Of a stretch of 34,566 bases of DNA, positions 1-8,163 are shown piece by piece. Source of the stretch: an uncultured Ectothiorhodospiraceae bacterium (GTDB lineage Bacteria > Pseudomonadota > Gammaproteobacteria > UBA9214). Where the stretch lies: NCBI GenBank assembly GCA_947258845.1, contig CAMYJZ010000010.1:1-34566 (forward strand), in the 5' to 3' direction. The position numbers were made by a program, and so were the translations under genes. Positions within the stretch are counted from its first letter, which is position 1; each line of letters starts with the position of its first letter. The notes under the pieces were generated by a model, which was not told the DNA's origin, searched no databases, and worked only from the letters and a program-made list of their open reading frames with translations.

Positions 1-1
1 G

Positions 2-1924
2 ACCTTCTCCGGCTGTAAAGGTGACATCAAGTTCCCGCAGAACCGTCCGATCGACTGGGATGACCTCAGTTATTCACACGGCGGTACCAAAGCCAATCCT
101 GGCGGCCAGACCAAAGGTAACCCTGCCAGTGCAGGCACCCAGGCCGGTAATCGTAACGCTGCTGCAGAGGCCGCTGATGACGCCGCCGCCAAACCTTTCG
201 AGCCAACCGGTTGGGACAATATGCCTCACTGGGGTGGTATTTACGGCTACAAGGTTGTCAGTGAAGTCGAGAAATGGACCAACCACTTGCGTGAAGTAGA
301 AGGTGTCGACCTGGTTGCTGTGATGTCTGAAGCCGGTATCGCAGAAAACATCTATGCTGCTGAAAACCTGGTTGGTATGGACAACGGTCCTGACCTCTAC
401 TTCTCTTCTGATATGCACGAAGAAACCAACTTCCCGGTTGTTGTGACTGACCCACGTGGCAAGAAAGTTATCATCACTGAGAACCCGGAAGATATCGCGC
501 AGATCAGCAAGCTTAAAATTGAAGTCAAGAACGGCAGGATTGTTGAGTGGGAATTCACAGGTATCGATATCGATGAAAGCATCGAAGAAGATGCTGACAT
601 GGCAGACCTGGCTCACCAGACCGACCAGGAAATCGCTGACAAGATCGCCGCAGGTGATGCATCGAATCCATACAACGACAATGTGATCGTGAATCAGTTG
701 GATGAAGTGGTTGGCCAGACCAGTAACATCACGATTGAACGTAACCGCTTCACCACAGAATGGGATCCTGCCAGCAAGATCATGCCGGGCGTGATCGAAG
801 GTACCGGCCATGCGCTGGTCACTGACATGTTCCGCAGGCTGACGGGTGCCGATGTCGGTGGTTTACGTGGTTTCCGCTATACCAACAGCGTGCTGGATGG
901 CGATGACATCACGTATGCATCGATGTACCACATGTTCCCGATTGGTGCGCAGGTTGCAGTTGCGGCAATTCCTACGACGCCTGCTTCTGAAAAAGCATTG
1001 CCAACCGTTCAGTACTATGACGTCAGTGCCGGTTGTGACACTGCCATTGACTCCAACTGTAACGGTGTCGTGCTGTTCGACCAGGCCGACAACAAGCGTC
1101 ACTTTGTAGGTTTCCCGCGCAGCTTGCAGCAGGAAATGGAGCTGGGTATGAATTCGAGCCATAACCCGAACGTACCTGCATGGGGCGGTGGCTGGTCCTG
1201 GCAGTACTCCGGTATTACCTGGGATTCACAACCAGCCGGTGAGCAGTTTGCCAGATTTGGCCAGAAAGAAAGCGCGCGCATCAGCAATATCACGCTTTAT
1301 GATAATGCGAATGGTAACAATGGCCCGATTGATCAATCATCCGGTGCCAAGGTGACTTACGCTTCCTACTACTACCATGCAGACTCAAACCGCATTAACC
1401 GTAACCAGATCGTAACCAGGGGTTCCTGTACCAAGAACGGTTATGCCTGGCCTGTGGAAAGAACCAAATGCGCGGCTGAGTTAGGAGGCATCCGGATCCT
1501 GACCAAGACCAAGACCAAGACAGATGACGGTGACTACGTCATGGCTGACGGTGTTGAGTACGATGCGGGTATTGCCAGCGGTGACCTCCAGGTGCTGGAT
1601 GCGACAGAAGCCCTGGGTCGTTACATCAGCGATGCTTCCATCGATGTATATGACTGGACCGGCGGCGCCAAGGGTGCATTGCTGCATACAGTTGCAGGCC
1701 TGAACGGTACGTTCGAAGGTAATGACTTCATTTATCCTCGTGCGAACCTGATCAAGGCAGACGGTGCACCCGGTAATGACCTGACCGACTGTACTATTGA
1801 GTTTGGTTCACCATGTATCCAGCCTTTCCGTGGTGCAGAAGCCGGCCTTGGCATTAACACCAGCCTGCCTGCTGGCTACATCAAAGGTACTGCTGACACG
1901 CCTGCTCTGGAAGGTGAGTTCTAA
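2..1924 (+). CDS. 5'-nucleotidase/SoxB-superfamily metallophosphoesterase, 3' part (5' end outside window)
   Basis: The frame is open from base 2, so the ORF-track start at 221 is internal and about 640 residues of a larger protein are visible. The segment LREVEGVDLVAVMSEAG, then SSDMHEETNFPVVV (the His codon at 416 would be a metal ligand) and KLKIEVKNGRIVEW, matches the last third of a 5'-nucleotidase-type metallophosphatase domain. The segment HALVTDMFRRLTGADV, then GLRGFRYTNSVLDGDDITYASMYHMFPIG, matches the start of a 5'-nucleotidase C-terminal domain, and the GFRY stretch recalls SoxB. The early part carries a low-complexity Gly/Asn/Ala insert (about residues 27-60 of the visible part). 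Family members are usually exported enzymes acting on nucleotides, or on SoxY-bound sulfur for SoxB. The substrate here is unresolved because the N-terminal catalytic motifs lie outside the window. The gene is monocistronic at its 3' end, closed by a strong terminator. Confidence 0.72.
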   Translation, partial: TFSGCKGDIKFPQNRPIDWDDLSYSHGGTKANPGGQTKGNPASAGTQAGNRNAAAEAADDAAAKPFEPTGWDNMPHWGGIYGYKVVSEVEKWTNHLREVEGVDLVAVMSEAGIAENIYAAENLVGMDNGPDLYFSSDMHEETNFPVVVTDPRGKKVIITENPEDIAQISKLKIEVKNGRIVEWEFTGIDIDESIEEDADMADLAHQTDQEIADKIAAGDASNPYNDNVIVNQLDEVVGQTSNITIERNRFTTEWDPASKIMPGVIEGTGHALVTDMFRRLTGADVGGLRGFRYTNSVLDGDDITYASMYHMFPIGAQVAVAAIPTTPASEKALPTVQYYDVSAGCDTAIDSNCNGVVLFDQADNKRHFVGFPRSLQQEMELGMNSSHNPNVPAWGGGWSWQYSGITWDSQPAGEQFARFGQKESARISNITLYDNANGNNGPIDQSSGAKVTYASYYYHADSNRINRNQIVTRGSCTKNGYAWPVERTKCAAELGGIRILTKTKTKTDDGDYVMADGVEYDAGIASGDLQVLDATEALGRYISDASIDVYDWTGGAKGALLHTVAGLNGTFEGNDFIYPRANLIKADGAPGNDLTDCTIEFGSPCIQPFRGAEAGLGINTSLPAGYIKGTADTPALEGEF

Positions 1925-1953
1925 GCAGTTACCATCTTTAGAAAAGCAATAAG

Positions 1954-1978
1954 GCGGCTCCTTCGGGAGCCGCTTTCT
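1954..1978 (+). terminator. Intrinsic terminator after the 5'-nucleotidase/SoxB-like gene
   Basis: An 8-bp perfect stem GCGGCTCC/GGAGCCGC closes on a TTCG tetraloop and is followed at once by TTTCTTA. It begins 29 bases after the TAA stop of the upstream gene. Confidence 0.9.
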
Positions 1979-2533
1979 TATGTGCCGAGTGTCCGGTTCT
2001 GGCCGGAACCGGATATACAGACTGATTCTTAGGGGGAATTACCTGCACTTCCTGTTTCACCCCTAATTGCTGTTAGAGGGAGTTATCTGATTGGCCGAAT
2101 GTTGCCCGGAAGTGATCATTCACGAAGCAAAATAGAATTGCTGAATTTGATTGATATGCGGTTTGTATGGATGGTTGCTGATCAATGCAGAGCTTCCTGT
2201 ATCGACGGATTGAGTGTTGTCCGTGGATTCTTCTTTCTGGCAAATGACCGCCTGTCACGCCCGTTGCTTATTGCTCTTCGCTCGTACTGTTCAATGCCGC
2301 CAGTCCCGGTCAGGCAAGGCAGAATTAAGGCGACAATTTTTCAATATAACCTTGCAGAGACCGACAGGTTAATTGCACGCGTAATTTGTGCAAATGCTTG
2401 CTGCGTTTCTTGGTGTACTATATATTCGATATGTAGTGACCGCGCGATCCCGGTATGGGCAGATAAAGCGGTTCCTTTCATTCGTCTGTTTCATTCAACG
2501 CCTGTTAAATAATTAATCAAGGGTTATCCCGTT
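1979..2533. other. Intergenic region without a convincing gene
   Basis: This stretch of about 550 bases lies between the terminator and the next gene. It is less GC-rich than its surroundings. The one long ORF in it (2099-2512) has no ribosome binding site and an unprotein-like composition rich in Cys, Ile and Arg, so I do not call it. The last 140 bases hold a plausible promoter for the OB-fold gene. Confidence 0.6.
2398..2426 (+). promoter_or_regulatory. Candidate sigma-70 promoter for the OB-fold gene
   Basis: TTGCTG and TATATT are separated by 17 bases, and the start codon follows about 107 bases downstream. Matches are partial, and nothing else supports it beyond position and the AT-rich surroundings. 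Confidence 0.35.
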
Positions 2534-3274
2534 ATGTTATATCGCACTGGTTTATTTATAGCACTGCTTGCCTGCTCTTCATTCGCCCTGCTCAATGCAG
2601 GTATAGTCAATTCGGTCGATGCCACCGCGAAGAATGCTGATAAAATACAGCAGCCGGTCCCGAACACGATTCATGGCAAGGTTACGGATATTATCGAGGC
2701 CGCCGGTTACACCTATGCCGAGGTGGATACCGGTAAAGAGAAAGTCTGGGCGGCAGCCTCCAAAACGTCGCTCGCACTTGGTGACATGATCGCATTTACG
2801 ACCGAGATGCCGATGAAGAACTTTCACAGCAACTCGATGAACCGCGATTTTCCCGTTATCTATTTTGTCAGCCGTTTTATTACCGGTGAAGAAGACCTGG
2901 CAGACACAAAAGCGGCAAAGGTTTCAGCGCATGGAAAAATCAAACCGGCGCCCGCAGCAAGTGCTGTCGTAGATATTGACAAGGTAGAGGGCGGTAACAC
3001 CATCGCGGAAGTCTACGCCGATAAGCAAAAGCTTGATGGCAAGGCAATACGCGTGCGGGGACAGGTCACCAAGTACACACCCAACATCATGAGCAGGAAC
3101 TGGCTCCATATCCGGGACAGCAGTACTCAGAATGATCTGACCATTACCACCGATAGCGTTGCAGCTGTCGATACCGTTGTTGTCATCGAAGGGAAACTGG
3201 CCCTGGATAGGGATTTTGGCCACGGTTATGTTTATCCACTTATAGTGGAAGGTGCCAGCGTAACAAAAGAATAA
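2534..3274 (+). CDS. Secreted protein with two OB-fold domains (NrfJ-like)
   Basis: The 246-residue product starts with a signal peptide (MLYRTGLFIALLACSSFALLNA). Residues about 45-115 read GKVTDIIEAAGYTYAEVDTG, then KEKVWAAA and MPMKNFHSNSMNRDF. This is the pattern of NrfJ-related periplasmic proteins, with the GYTY.VDTG and MKNFHS signatures. Residues about 160-245 form a second OB-like domain, with GKAIRVRGQVTKYTPNIMSRNWLHIRD and a distal LDRDFGHGYVYPLIVE segment. Such proteins are periplasmic and small. They occur near c-type cytochrome or sulfur/nitrogen respiratory genes in other bacteria, but no such neighbours are visible here. The molecular role is unknown. The ribosome binding site is weak (AAGGGTTATCCCGTT before ATG). 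It appears to be a single-gene unit, convergent with lipA. Confidence 0.78.
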   Translation: MLYRTGLFIALLACSSFALLNAGIVNSVDATAKNADKIQQPVPNTIHGKVTDIIEAAGYTYAEVDTGKEKVWAAASKTSLALGDMIAFTTEMPMKNFHSNSMNRDFPVIYFVSRFITGEEDLADTKAAKVSAHGKIKPAPAASAVVDIDKVEGGNTIAEVYADKQKLDGKAIRVRGQVTKYTPNIMSRNWLHIRDSSTQNDLTITTDSVAAVDTVVVIEGKLALDRDFGHGYVYPLIVEGASVTKE

Positions 3275-3361
3275 ATCTCTGCCACGGGCGTGCTTTGACG
3301 CGGTTGGCCGGAACACGGCAAATCCGGTCGCTACAGGAGAATGCCGGAACCCCAAAGGCGC

Positions 3362-4300
3362 TTATTTCAGGGCCTCGTGCGCCTGCTGGTCGGCATGGTA
3401 GGAGGAGCGCACCATGGGGCCGCTGGCGACATGGGTGAAGCCCAGCTCGTAGCCGACCTCGCCGAGCCGGTCGAATTCGTCCGGGTGCACGTAACGCTCC
3501 ACGGGCAGGTGGTACACGCTGGGCTGCAGGTACTGGCCCAGGGTGAGCATGTCGCAGTCATGGGCGCGCAGGTCGCGCATCACCTGTTCCACTTCCTCGA
3601 TGGTCTCGCCCACACCCAGCATCAGGCCCGACTTGGTGGGCACCTCCGGGTGCAGGGCCTTGAAACGCTTTAACAGGTTCAGTGACCAGGCATAATCCGA
3701 GCCGGGACGTACCTTCCTGTACAGGCTCGGCACGGTTTCCAGGTTGTGATTGAAGACATCCGGGGGTGAGTCGATCAGGATGTCCAGTGCACGGTCCATG
3801 CGGCCGCGGAAGTCCGGTACCAGCACCTCCACCTTGATGTCCGGGCTGTGCTCGCGGATGGCCTCGATGCAGCTGGCAAAATGCGCTGCGCCGCCATCGC
3901 GCAGGTCATCGCGGTCGACCGAGGTCACCACCACGTAACGCAGACCCATCTGCTGGATGGTGCGCCCGAGGTTTTCCGGCTCATCCGTGTCCAGCGGGTC
4001 GGGACGGCCATGCGCCACGTCGCAGAACGGGCAGCGCCGCGTGCAGATGTCACCCATGATCATGAAGGTGGCCGTGCCACCGGCAAAGCATTCGCCGATA
4101 TTCGGACAGGAGGCCTCCTCGCACACCGTGTGCAGGCGGTTGTCGCGCAGCACGCCCTTGAGCCGGCCGACGGCCGGATCGGCCGGTGACTTCGCGCGGA
4201 TCCAGGCCGGCTTGCGCAGCGGTCGGGTGGTGGTCTCGATCTTGACGGGGATGCGGGCGGTCTTGGCCGCGCCACGCTGTTTCTTTTCGTTATTGATCAT
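3362..4300 (-). CDS. lipA: Lipoyl synthase LipA
   Basis: LipA is a radical-SAM enzyme that inserts two sulfur atoms into octanoyl groups bound to the E2 subunits and GcvH, giving lipoyl cofactors. The 312-residue product has the N-terminal auxiliary-cluster motif [12 protein letters not shown] (Cys60, 65, 71) and the radical-SAM motif CTRRCPFC (Cys86, 90, 93). Near the C-terminus it has the conserved RSSYHA serine motif that ligates the auxiliary cluster. Length is normal for the family, with a short basic N-terminal extension. Its ATG overlaps the stop of lipB by four bases (ATGA), so translation is probably coupled. It is the last gene of the ybeD-lipB-lipA block and acts in the cytoplasm. 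Confidence 0.98.
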   Translation of the reverse strand: MINNEKKQRGAAKTARIPVKIETTTRPLRKPAWIRAKSPADPAVGRLKGVLRDNRLHTVCEEASCPNIGECFAGGTATFMIMGDICTRRCPFCDVAHGRPDPLDTDEPENLGRTIQQMGLRYVVVTSVDRDDLRDGGAAHFASCIEAIREHSPDIKVEVLVPDFRGRMDRALDILIDSPPDVFNHNLETVPSLYRKVRPGSDYAWSLNLLKRFKALHPEVPTKSGLMLGVGETIEEVEQVMRDLRAHDCDMLTLGQYLQPSVYHLPVERYVHPDEFDRLGEVGYELGFTHVASGPMVRSSYHADQQAHEALK

Positions 4301-4953
4301 TTGTTCGGTTTATCCAGCAGGCGTTCAAGTTGTTGGTGAAATTCCGAGGCGACCTGTTCAAGTGTTGCACTGATGCCCAGATCGGACATCCGGGTGACCT
4401 GCAGGCCGGCAAAGCCGCAGGGGTTGATCATGGAGAAGGGTGCCAGGTCCATGTCCACGTTAAGGCACAGGCCATGAAATGAACAGCCCTTTCTGATGCG
4501 CAGCCCCAGGGCTGCAATCTTGCGGTCATCCACATACACCCCGGGGGCCTTGCGGCGGCGGTGGGCCTCGACGCCGTGTCCCGCCAGCAGATCGATCACC
4601 GCCTGTTCCAGCAGTTTTACCAGTGATTGCACGCCCAGCCCGCGCCGGTTGAGATCGAGCAGGGTATAGGCAACTAGCTGGCCGGGGCCGTGATAGGTGA
4701 CCTGTCCGCCACGATCGACCTGGATGACCGGGATATTGCCGGTGTCGAGCAGGTGCTCCTGTTTAGCGTTACGCCCCAGGGTAAATACCGGCGGGTGTTC
4801 CAGCAGCCAGAGTTCATCCGGCGTCGTGGCCGTGCGTGCGGCGGTGAAGGACTGCATATCGCGCCAGACCTTCTGATAGTCTGCCAGGCCCAGCCTGCGC
4901 AGCATTAAAGCCGCCGGACCGTAGTCGTCTCCTGTATCAGCCAATGCAGGCAT
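4297..4953 (-). CDS. lipB: Octanoyl-ACP:protein N-octanoyltransferase LipB
   Basis: LipB moves octanoyl from acyl carrier protein to the lipoyl domains, the step before LipA. The 218-residue product has the [12 protein letters not shown] signature (residues 81-92), the catalytic lysine in RKIAALG (Lys145) and the catalytic cysteine in INPCGF (Cys179). The ORF starts with about 16 residues ([16 protein letters not shown]) before the usual N-terminus. An internal ATG ([14 protein letters not shown]) is an alternative start giving a more typical length. Its TGA overlaps the lipA ATG, and ybeD lies just upstream on the same strand. Confidence 0.97.
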   Translation of the reverse strand: MPALADTGDDYGPAALMLRRLGLADYQKVWRDMQSFTAARTATTPDELWLLEHPPVFTLGRNAKQEHLLDTGNIPVIQVDRGGQVTYHGPGQLVAYTLLDLNRRGLGVQSLVKLLEQAVIDLLAGHGVEAHRRRKAPGVYVDDRKIAALGLRIRKGCSFHGLCLNVDMDLAPFSMINPCGFAGLQVTRMSDLGISATLEQVASEFHQQLERLLDKPNK

Positions 4954-4962
4954 GTGCCGTTA

Positions 4963-5232
4963 TCAGATGGCCATGATGACGTCGTCGTGATCGACCAGGT
5001 CCTGGTAGATCGCGTCGAGTTGCGCGCGGCTGGTGGCGCGTACCACGACAGTCACGGCGATGTAATTGCCCTGCTTGCTGTCGCGGGTACGGGTGGCGCC
5101 CTCGCTCAGGTCCGGGGCATGCCGGCGCACGATCTCGACGACCGTCACGTCCAGGTTGACGCCGGATTTCCCCATCGCCTTGACGGGGAAGTCACAGGGA
5201 AACTTCAGCGGGCTCTCTTCTTCGTCGCTCAT
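4963..5232 (-). CDS. ybeD: YbeD family protein (DUF493)
   Basis: A small cytoplasmic protein of the DUF493 family, which has a ferredoxin-like fold resembling ACT-type regulatory domains. Recognisable segments are LKFPCDFPVKAMGK near the N-terminus and SKQGNYIAVTVVVRATSRAQLDAIYQDL in the second half. The position directly upstream of lipB is the conserved gammaproteobacterial order. I chose the internal ATG at 5232 (MSDEEESPLKFP, 89 residues), which fits the family length. The track's start at 5271 would add 13 residues (MPVLPVRARLVQT), and neither start has a good ribosome binding site. The biochemical role is not established. Confidence 0.92.
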   Translation of the reverse strand: MSDEEESPLKFPCDFPVKAMGKSGVNLDVTVVEIVRRHAPDLSEGATRTRDSKQGNYIAVTVVVRATSRAQLDAIYQDLVDHDDVIMAI

Positions 5233-5352
5233 GGTTTGCACTAACCGCGCCCTGACGGGCAGTACAGGCATTTTAACGTGCCAGCCGGGAGGAGTATAAG
5301 GCCGCCGCCGTGGAAATTGGGCTAAATCATTAAATTTACAAAGGTTAAATAG

Positions 5353-5427
5353 CAGGGGCAGATCTACTTTCTGTCAGGCGGTAAGGCCTGTGCACGGCAG
5401 GCCGTGGGGATATAAATCTGTCCCCTG
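5353..5427. repeat. Small inverted-repeat (MITE/REP-like) element
   Basis: The 75-base segment has imperfect inverted ends, CAGGGGCAGATCTA on the left and TAAATCTGTCCCCTG on the right (reverse complement CAGGGGACAGATTTA). A central hairpin has stem GGCCTG/CAGGCC (5385-5390, 5398-5403) around a 7-base loop. Ends of the type AGGGGACAGATTTA are often found beside REP-associated Y1 transposase genes, as I recall. No transposase is present here, so this would be a non-autonomous remnant. It sits in the gap between ybeD and the DUF4124 gene, ending 6 bases from that gene's stop. Confidence 0.6.
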
Positions 5428-5432
5428 TTACA

Positions 5433-5999
5433 TTATTTGCCGAGCCGGTGGGGGTGCCGCCGCCGGACGGAATCATGTTCGGGGTCTGGCTTGTACTTCG
5501 GATTACGGGTGGTGTTGGGTGGGTGTTTCCTGTCGTCCCGGTAATCCCGATGGCGGTCGGGGTCACGGTGAGTGCCCTGATCGTGACGGTAGGGCGGGTG
5601 AACGGGAACCGGATAGACGATGGCGGGTGCCGGTTCGTCCCTGTTTTCCTGTTCCTGTGCCTTCGCTGTCGCGGCTTCGGCCTGGCGTGCGGCGGTCTCG
5701 GCCTGGAGACTTTCCAGCCTGGCGCGTTCGTTTTCCAGGCGGCGCTTCTGCATGCGTTCAAGCTGCTGGACCACTGAATAATAATCGTCTCCCCCGGTGT
5801 TGCCCACCACGGGTACCGGTTCGACCTCGATCTGGCGCGCCTTGACCGAGCTGTTTTCCGGCGGGGACTCGCTGAAGTGGGTGACGCCGTCCTTGTCGAC
5901 CCAGGTGAAGATGGCACCGGCGAATGCCGGCATCAGCGGTGCGGCCAGCAGGAGCGAAGTTGCCAGGGCGGTGGCCTTTCTTGTGATAGTCAAGATCAT
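5433..5999 (-). CDS. DUF4124 domain secreted protein
   Basis: After a signal peptide (about MILTITRKATALATSLLLAAPLMPAFA) comes the short DUF4124 module AIFTWVDKDGVTHFSESPP. A charged coiled-coil-like stretch follows (VVQQLERMQKRRLENERARLESLQAETAARQAEA), then a low-complexity C-terminus rich in Pro, His, Arg and Asp (YRHDQGTHRDPDRHRDYRDD). DUF4124 proteins are exported and of unknown function. The track's start at 6056 adds an unlikely 19 residues. The ATG at 5999 gives a signal peptide at the very start. However, AGGAG lies only one base before it and 7 bases before an in-frame TTG at 5993, which may be the true start. It lies downstream of the beta-barrel gene on the same strand and may be cotranscribed. 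Confidence 0.8.
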   Translation of the reverse strand: MILTITRKATALATSLLLAAPLMPAFAGAIFTWVDKDGVTHFSESPPENSSVKARQIEVEPVPVVGNTGGDDYYSVVQQLERMQKRRLENERARLESLQAETAARQAEAATAKAQEQENRDEPAPAIVYPVPVHPPYRHDQGTHRDPDRHRDYRDDRKHPPNTTRNPKYKPDPEHDSVRRRHPHRLGK

Positions 6000-6056
6000 T
6001 CTCCTATGATACCGGTGGTACCGGACAAGTTCCCCGTTTCGCGGCCCGGGCATCAC

Positions 6057-7268
6057 TCAGAAATGCCTTGCCAGAGTGATCTGCGCATGGTCGTCAGCGA
6101 GGAAGCTGAACAGGGGGTCGCCCGGTGCGGCGCTGGAAAACAGCCGCAGCTCGAGTTCCACGGTCCAGTTGCCCCCCAAACGGCGGTTGGCCTCGAGGTT
6201 ATAGGACCGGGCGTTGTCCTTGCGATCGGCGATCACACCGAACAGGGCCTCGGTGGACTGGGCATCGTTCAGCGCCAGGCGCAGCCCGACCATGATGTCA
6301 TCCTCGAAGGGTGTCGGGGCGGCCTCGCCCCGGTCGTCGAAATGGTATTCGCCGATGAAGCCGAGGTCGGCCGCCGTGTCGAAGATGCCCACGGCGGTGT
6401 ATTCAAAACCGCCGACCAGTGCACTGTAGCGGTCTCCCTGACCGGAACGCGTCAGCCATTCCAGTTTCCACAGCCAGTCCCCCAGGGTTGCCTGCAGGTC
6501 GAGGCTGGTCTGGTCGATGGTTTCATACAGTGGTACCAGCACGGCTTCCCCGTTGCCCGAGAGGCCCGGGAGCAGACGCGGATTGCGTGCGGTGCCGGAA
6601 AAATGTGCCAGCCCGAAGTCCCAGTCACCGATGTAGTGTGACCAGCGAATGGCGAAGTCAACATGCCTGTCCCCGGCAGCGGAGGCATACCGGGGATGGT
6701 CGGTGTCGACATAAGGCAGGCTGCGGAGCCGGCCCTGCTTGCCCGGGAAGGTGCGCTCGCGAAATCCCGGTAGCATAAACAGGTCAACCGTACCCCAGTC
6801 ACGAATCAGCGCCAGGTTGACCAGCGGTTGGCCCAGTTTGTCTTCCTGGTCGATGTTCTCGACCAGATCGGTCTGGTTGATGATGTCGACCAGGTGCTGT
6901 GATTCCGCTACCCCCCAGAACACCTTGCTGATTCCGGCGCGCAGTTCCCAGCTGTCACCTGCCTTCTGCCAGACCAGTTCGCGTATGTCGGCATGGCTAC
7001 GCTCGGGATCATGCTGGTCCCAGCGCAGGAAGCCCTCGAGGGTGAGGCTTTGCTGCCCGTCGTCCCAGTCGGTGTAGTACTCCGGCTCGGTCACCAGGGA
7101 CAGGTTATCTCCGTGCTGGCGGGGATCCGCCGGATCGTGCTGGAACACCCGGGCCTCCGCCTGGATATAGCCCGACCAGGCACCGGCATGGAGCAGCACG
7201 GGTGCGGCGAGACCGGTGACCAGTGCCAGCAGCGCGCACCGGCGGGGGGAATGTCTGGAAATGATCAT
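6057..7268 (-). CDS. Outer-membrane beta-barrel protein
   Basis: The 403-residue product has a signal peptide (RCALLALVTGLAAPVLLHA) followed by GAWSGYIQAEARVF. Many alternating amphipathic strands follow, with frequent Trp/Tyr/Asp turns, for example WSHYIGDWDFGLAHFSGTARNP and WTVELELRLFSS. It ends in ITLARHF, a terminal Phe beta-signal as used by the BAM machinery. These features indicate an outer-membrane barrel of about 16 strands. The family is not recognised with certainty, but the overall look is that of conserved proteobacterial OMPs of unknown ligand. A GAGG motif precedes the ATG by an unusually short gap. The DUF4124 gene follows on the same strand after 57 bases, suggesting a two-gene envelope unit. 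Confidence 0.8.
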   Translation of the reverse strand: MIISRHSPRRCALLALVTGLAAPVLLHAGAWSGYIQAEARVFQHDPADPRQHGDNLSLVTEPEYYTDWDDGQQSLTLEGFLRWDQHDPERSHADIRELVWQKAGDSWELRAGISKVFWGVAESQHLVDIINQTDLVENIDQEDKLGQPLVNLALIRDWGTVDLFMLPGFRERTFPGKQGRLRSLPYVDTDHPRYASAAGDRHVDFAIRWSHYIGDWDFGLAHFSGTARNPRLLPGLSGNGEAVLVPLYETIDQTSLDLQATLGDWLWKLEWLTRSGQGDRYSALVGGFEYTAVGIFDTAADLGFIGEYHFDDRGEAAPTPFEDDIMVGLRLALNDAQSTEALFGVIADRKDNARSYNLEANRRLGGNWTVELELRLFSSAAPGDPLFSFLADDHAQITLARHF

Positions 7269-7511
7269 GTCCTCGGGGCACTCCCTGGAAAGCGGGTGCT
7301 GACGGCCCTGGTCAGCGTCTCGACGGTCTTCGGGCGGACGAGAAAAAAACTTATTAATATCAATTAGTTGTATCGTGCCTGCGGCTGCCGGTCAGGACCG
7401 GGCCGGGACCCTGGCGTTCCCGCTAAAGCCGTATCATACGGCGGCCGATATCCCTTTCATAGTGCAGGGAAAACCATTTTATCCACGGAATACACACCAT
7501 GGGGGGCGGAT

Positions 7512-7688
7512 ATGGGCGTTGCAATTCACGATGAGGTGCTGAAAAAAACCAAGTCACGCCGCGGGCGCCGCAAGGGCGTGGCCGCGCTCAGGAAGCTGCG
7601 TCAGGCACTGGCCCGACGCAAGCTGGAAGAGATGCGTGACGAGGCCATGCTGCAGGAACAGATCTACGACGTACTCACTGACGACTGA
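7512..7688 (+). CDS. Small basic protein, PA3496-like (tentative)
   Basis: The likely product has 58 residues: MGVAIHDEVLKKTKSRRGRRKGVAAL, then a charged helix ending LEEMRDEAMLQEQIYDVLTDD. A basic N-terminal half and an acidic C-terminal helix with an RRLREQL-type pattern recall the short proteins annotated as the PA3496 family of putative envelope integrity proteins. This is memory-based and weak. The ORF-track start (7368) would add 48 residues of unlikely sequence. The chosen ATG is preceded by GGGGGGCGGAT. It is divergent from the outer-membrane protein gene. Confidence 0.55.
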   Translation: MGVAIHDEVLKKTKSRRGRRKGVAALRKLRQALARRKLEEMRDEAMLQEQIYDVLTDD

Positions 7689-7822
7689 TTTGTCGGTTCT
7701 CGCATCCCACGGCACCTGTCTGCCAGGTGCCTGACAGACCCTTGTACTTCCTCCCCGCTGCCAATCGCGGCAGCCTGCCCTGTAAAAGTCCGCGCACAGG
7801 GCGTTTCGAATCAAATACCCGT

Positions 7823-8011
7823 ATGGCCACCAGGACCATTTCGCTGCACTGCGATGTCGCAGTCAAGGACATCGTGACCGCGGCCCTGCGTGAATATGCC
7901 CACGCCGCCTGTCCCGAAAGGTGGTCCGTAGTGTGCGATTTGAAATCATTTGCCACGGAATCCACGGAATCCACGGAAGAACACGGAAAAATTAACATCA
8001 AAAGCCAATAA
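7823..8011 (+). pseudogene. Possible small ORF whose 3' end is supplied by the inverted-repeat element
   Basis: From the ATG at 7823 the frame reads MATRTISLHCDVAVKDIVTAALREYAHAACPERW, a plausible protein start with a regular amphipathic helix. It then runs into the inverted-repeat element and ends as FATESTESTEEHGKINIKSQ, which is simply the translation of the repeat. The most natural reading is a small gene truncated by the element. I do not recognise the family. Confidence 0.3.
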
Positions 8012-8122
8012 TTGTAAAAACACAAACACAGCAATTACGTATTGGCTTGTCACTGGCAGGTGATGTGTTTTTTGAATTATTTCTGTATTTATATTTCCGT
8101 GTTCTTCCGTGGATTCCGTGGC
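7952..8122. repeat. Inverted-repeat element with CCACGGAA-type arms
   Basis: The right arm (8094-8122) is the exact reverse complement of GCCACGGAATCCACGGAAGAACACGGAAA. The left arm (7952-7990) is the same sequence with one extra TCCACGGAA unit. Between them an inner stem pairs AGCCAATAATTG with CAATTACGTATTGGCT (4-base bulge), and the loop region is AT-rich. The AT-rich core in a GC-rich neighbourhood and the inverted ends are typical of a MITE-like mobile element. No transposase or clear target duplication is visible. The element covers most of the gap between the small basic protein and the next gene. Confidence 0.75.
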
Positions 8123-8163
8123 GATTATCCCGATGGGTTCTCAGTTAACTATCCAGGACGCCT

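Noticed and set aside
74-811. Long minus-strand ORF of 245 codons
   Set aside because: It is antisense to the 5'-nucleotidase/SoxB-like frame, which has recognisable motifs; the minus frame has none.
2099-2512. ORF of 137 codons in the gap after the first terminator
   Set aside because: No ribosome binding site, composition rich in Cys, Arg and Ile without domain-like pattern, and it lies in an AT-richer intergenic stretch. I treat it as chance.
7343-7372. AT-rich stretch near the outer-membrane gene resembling a Fur box
   Set aside because: On the minus strand it reads ACTAATTGATATTAATAAG, and only about half the positions agree with the Fur consensus; no more than an AT-rich promoter region can be claimed.
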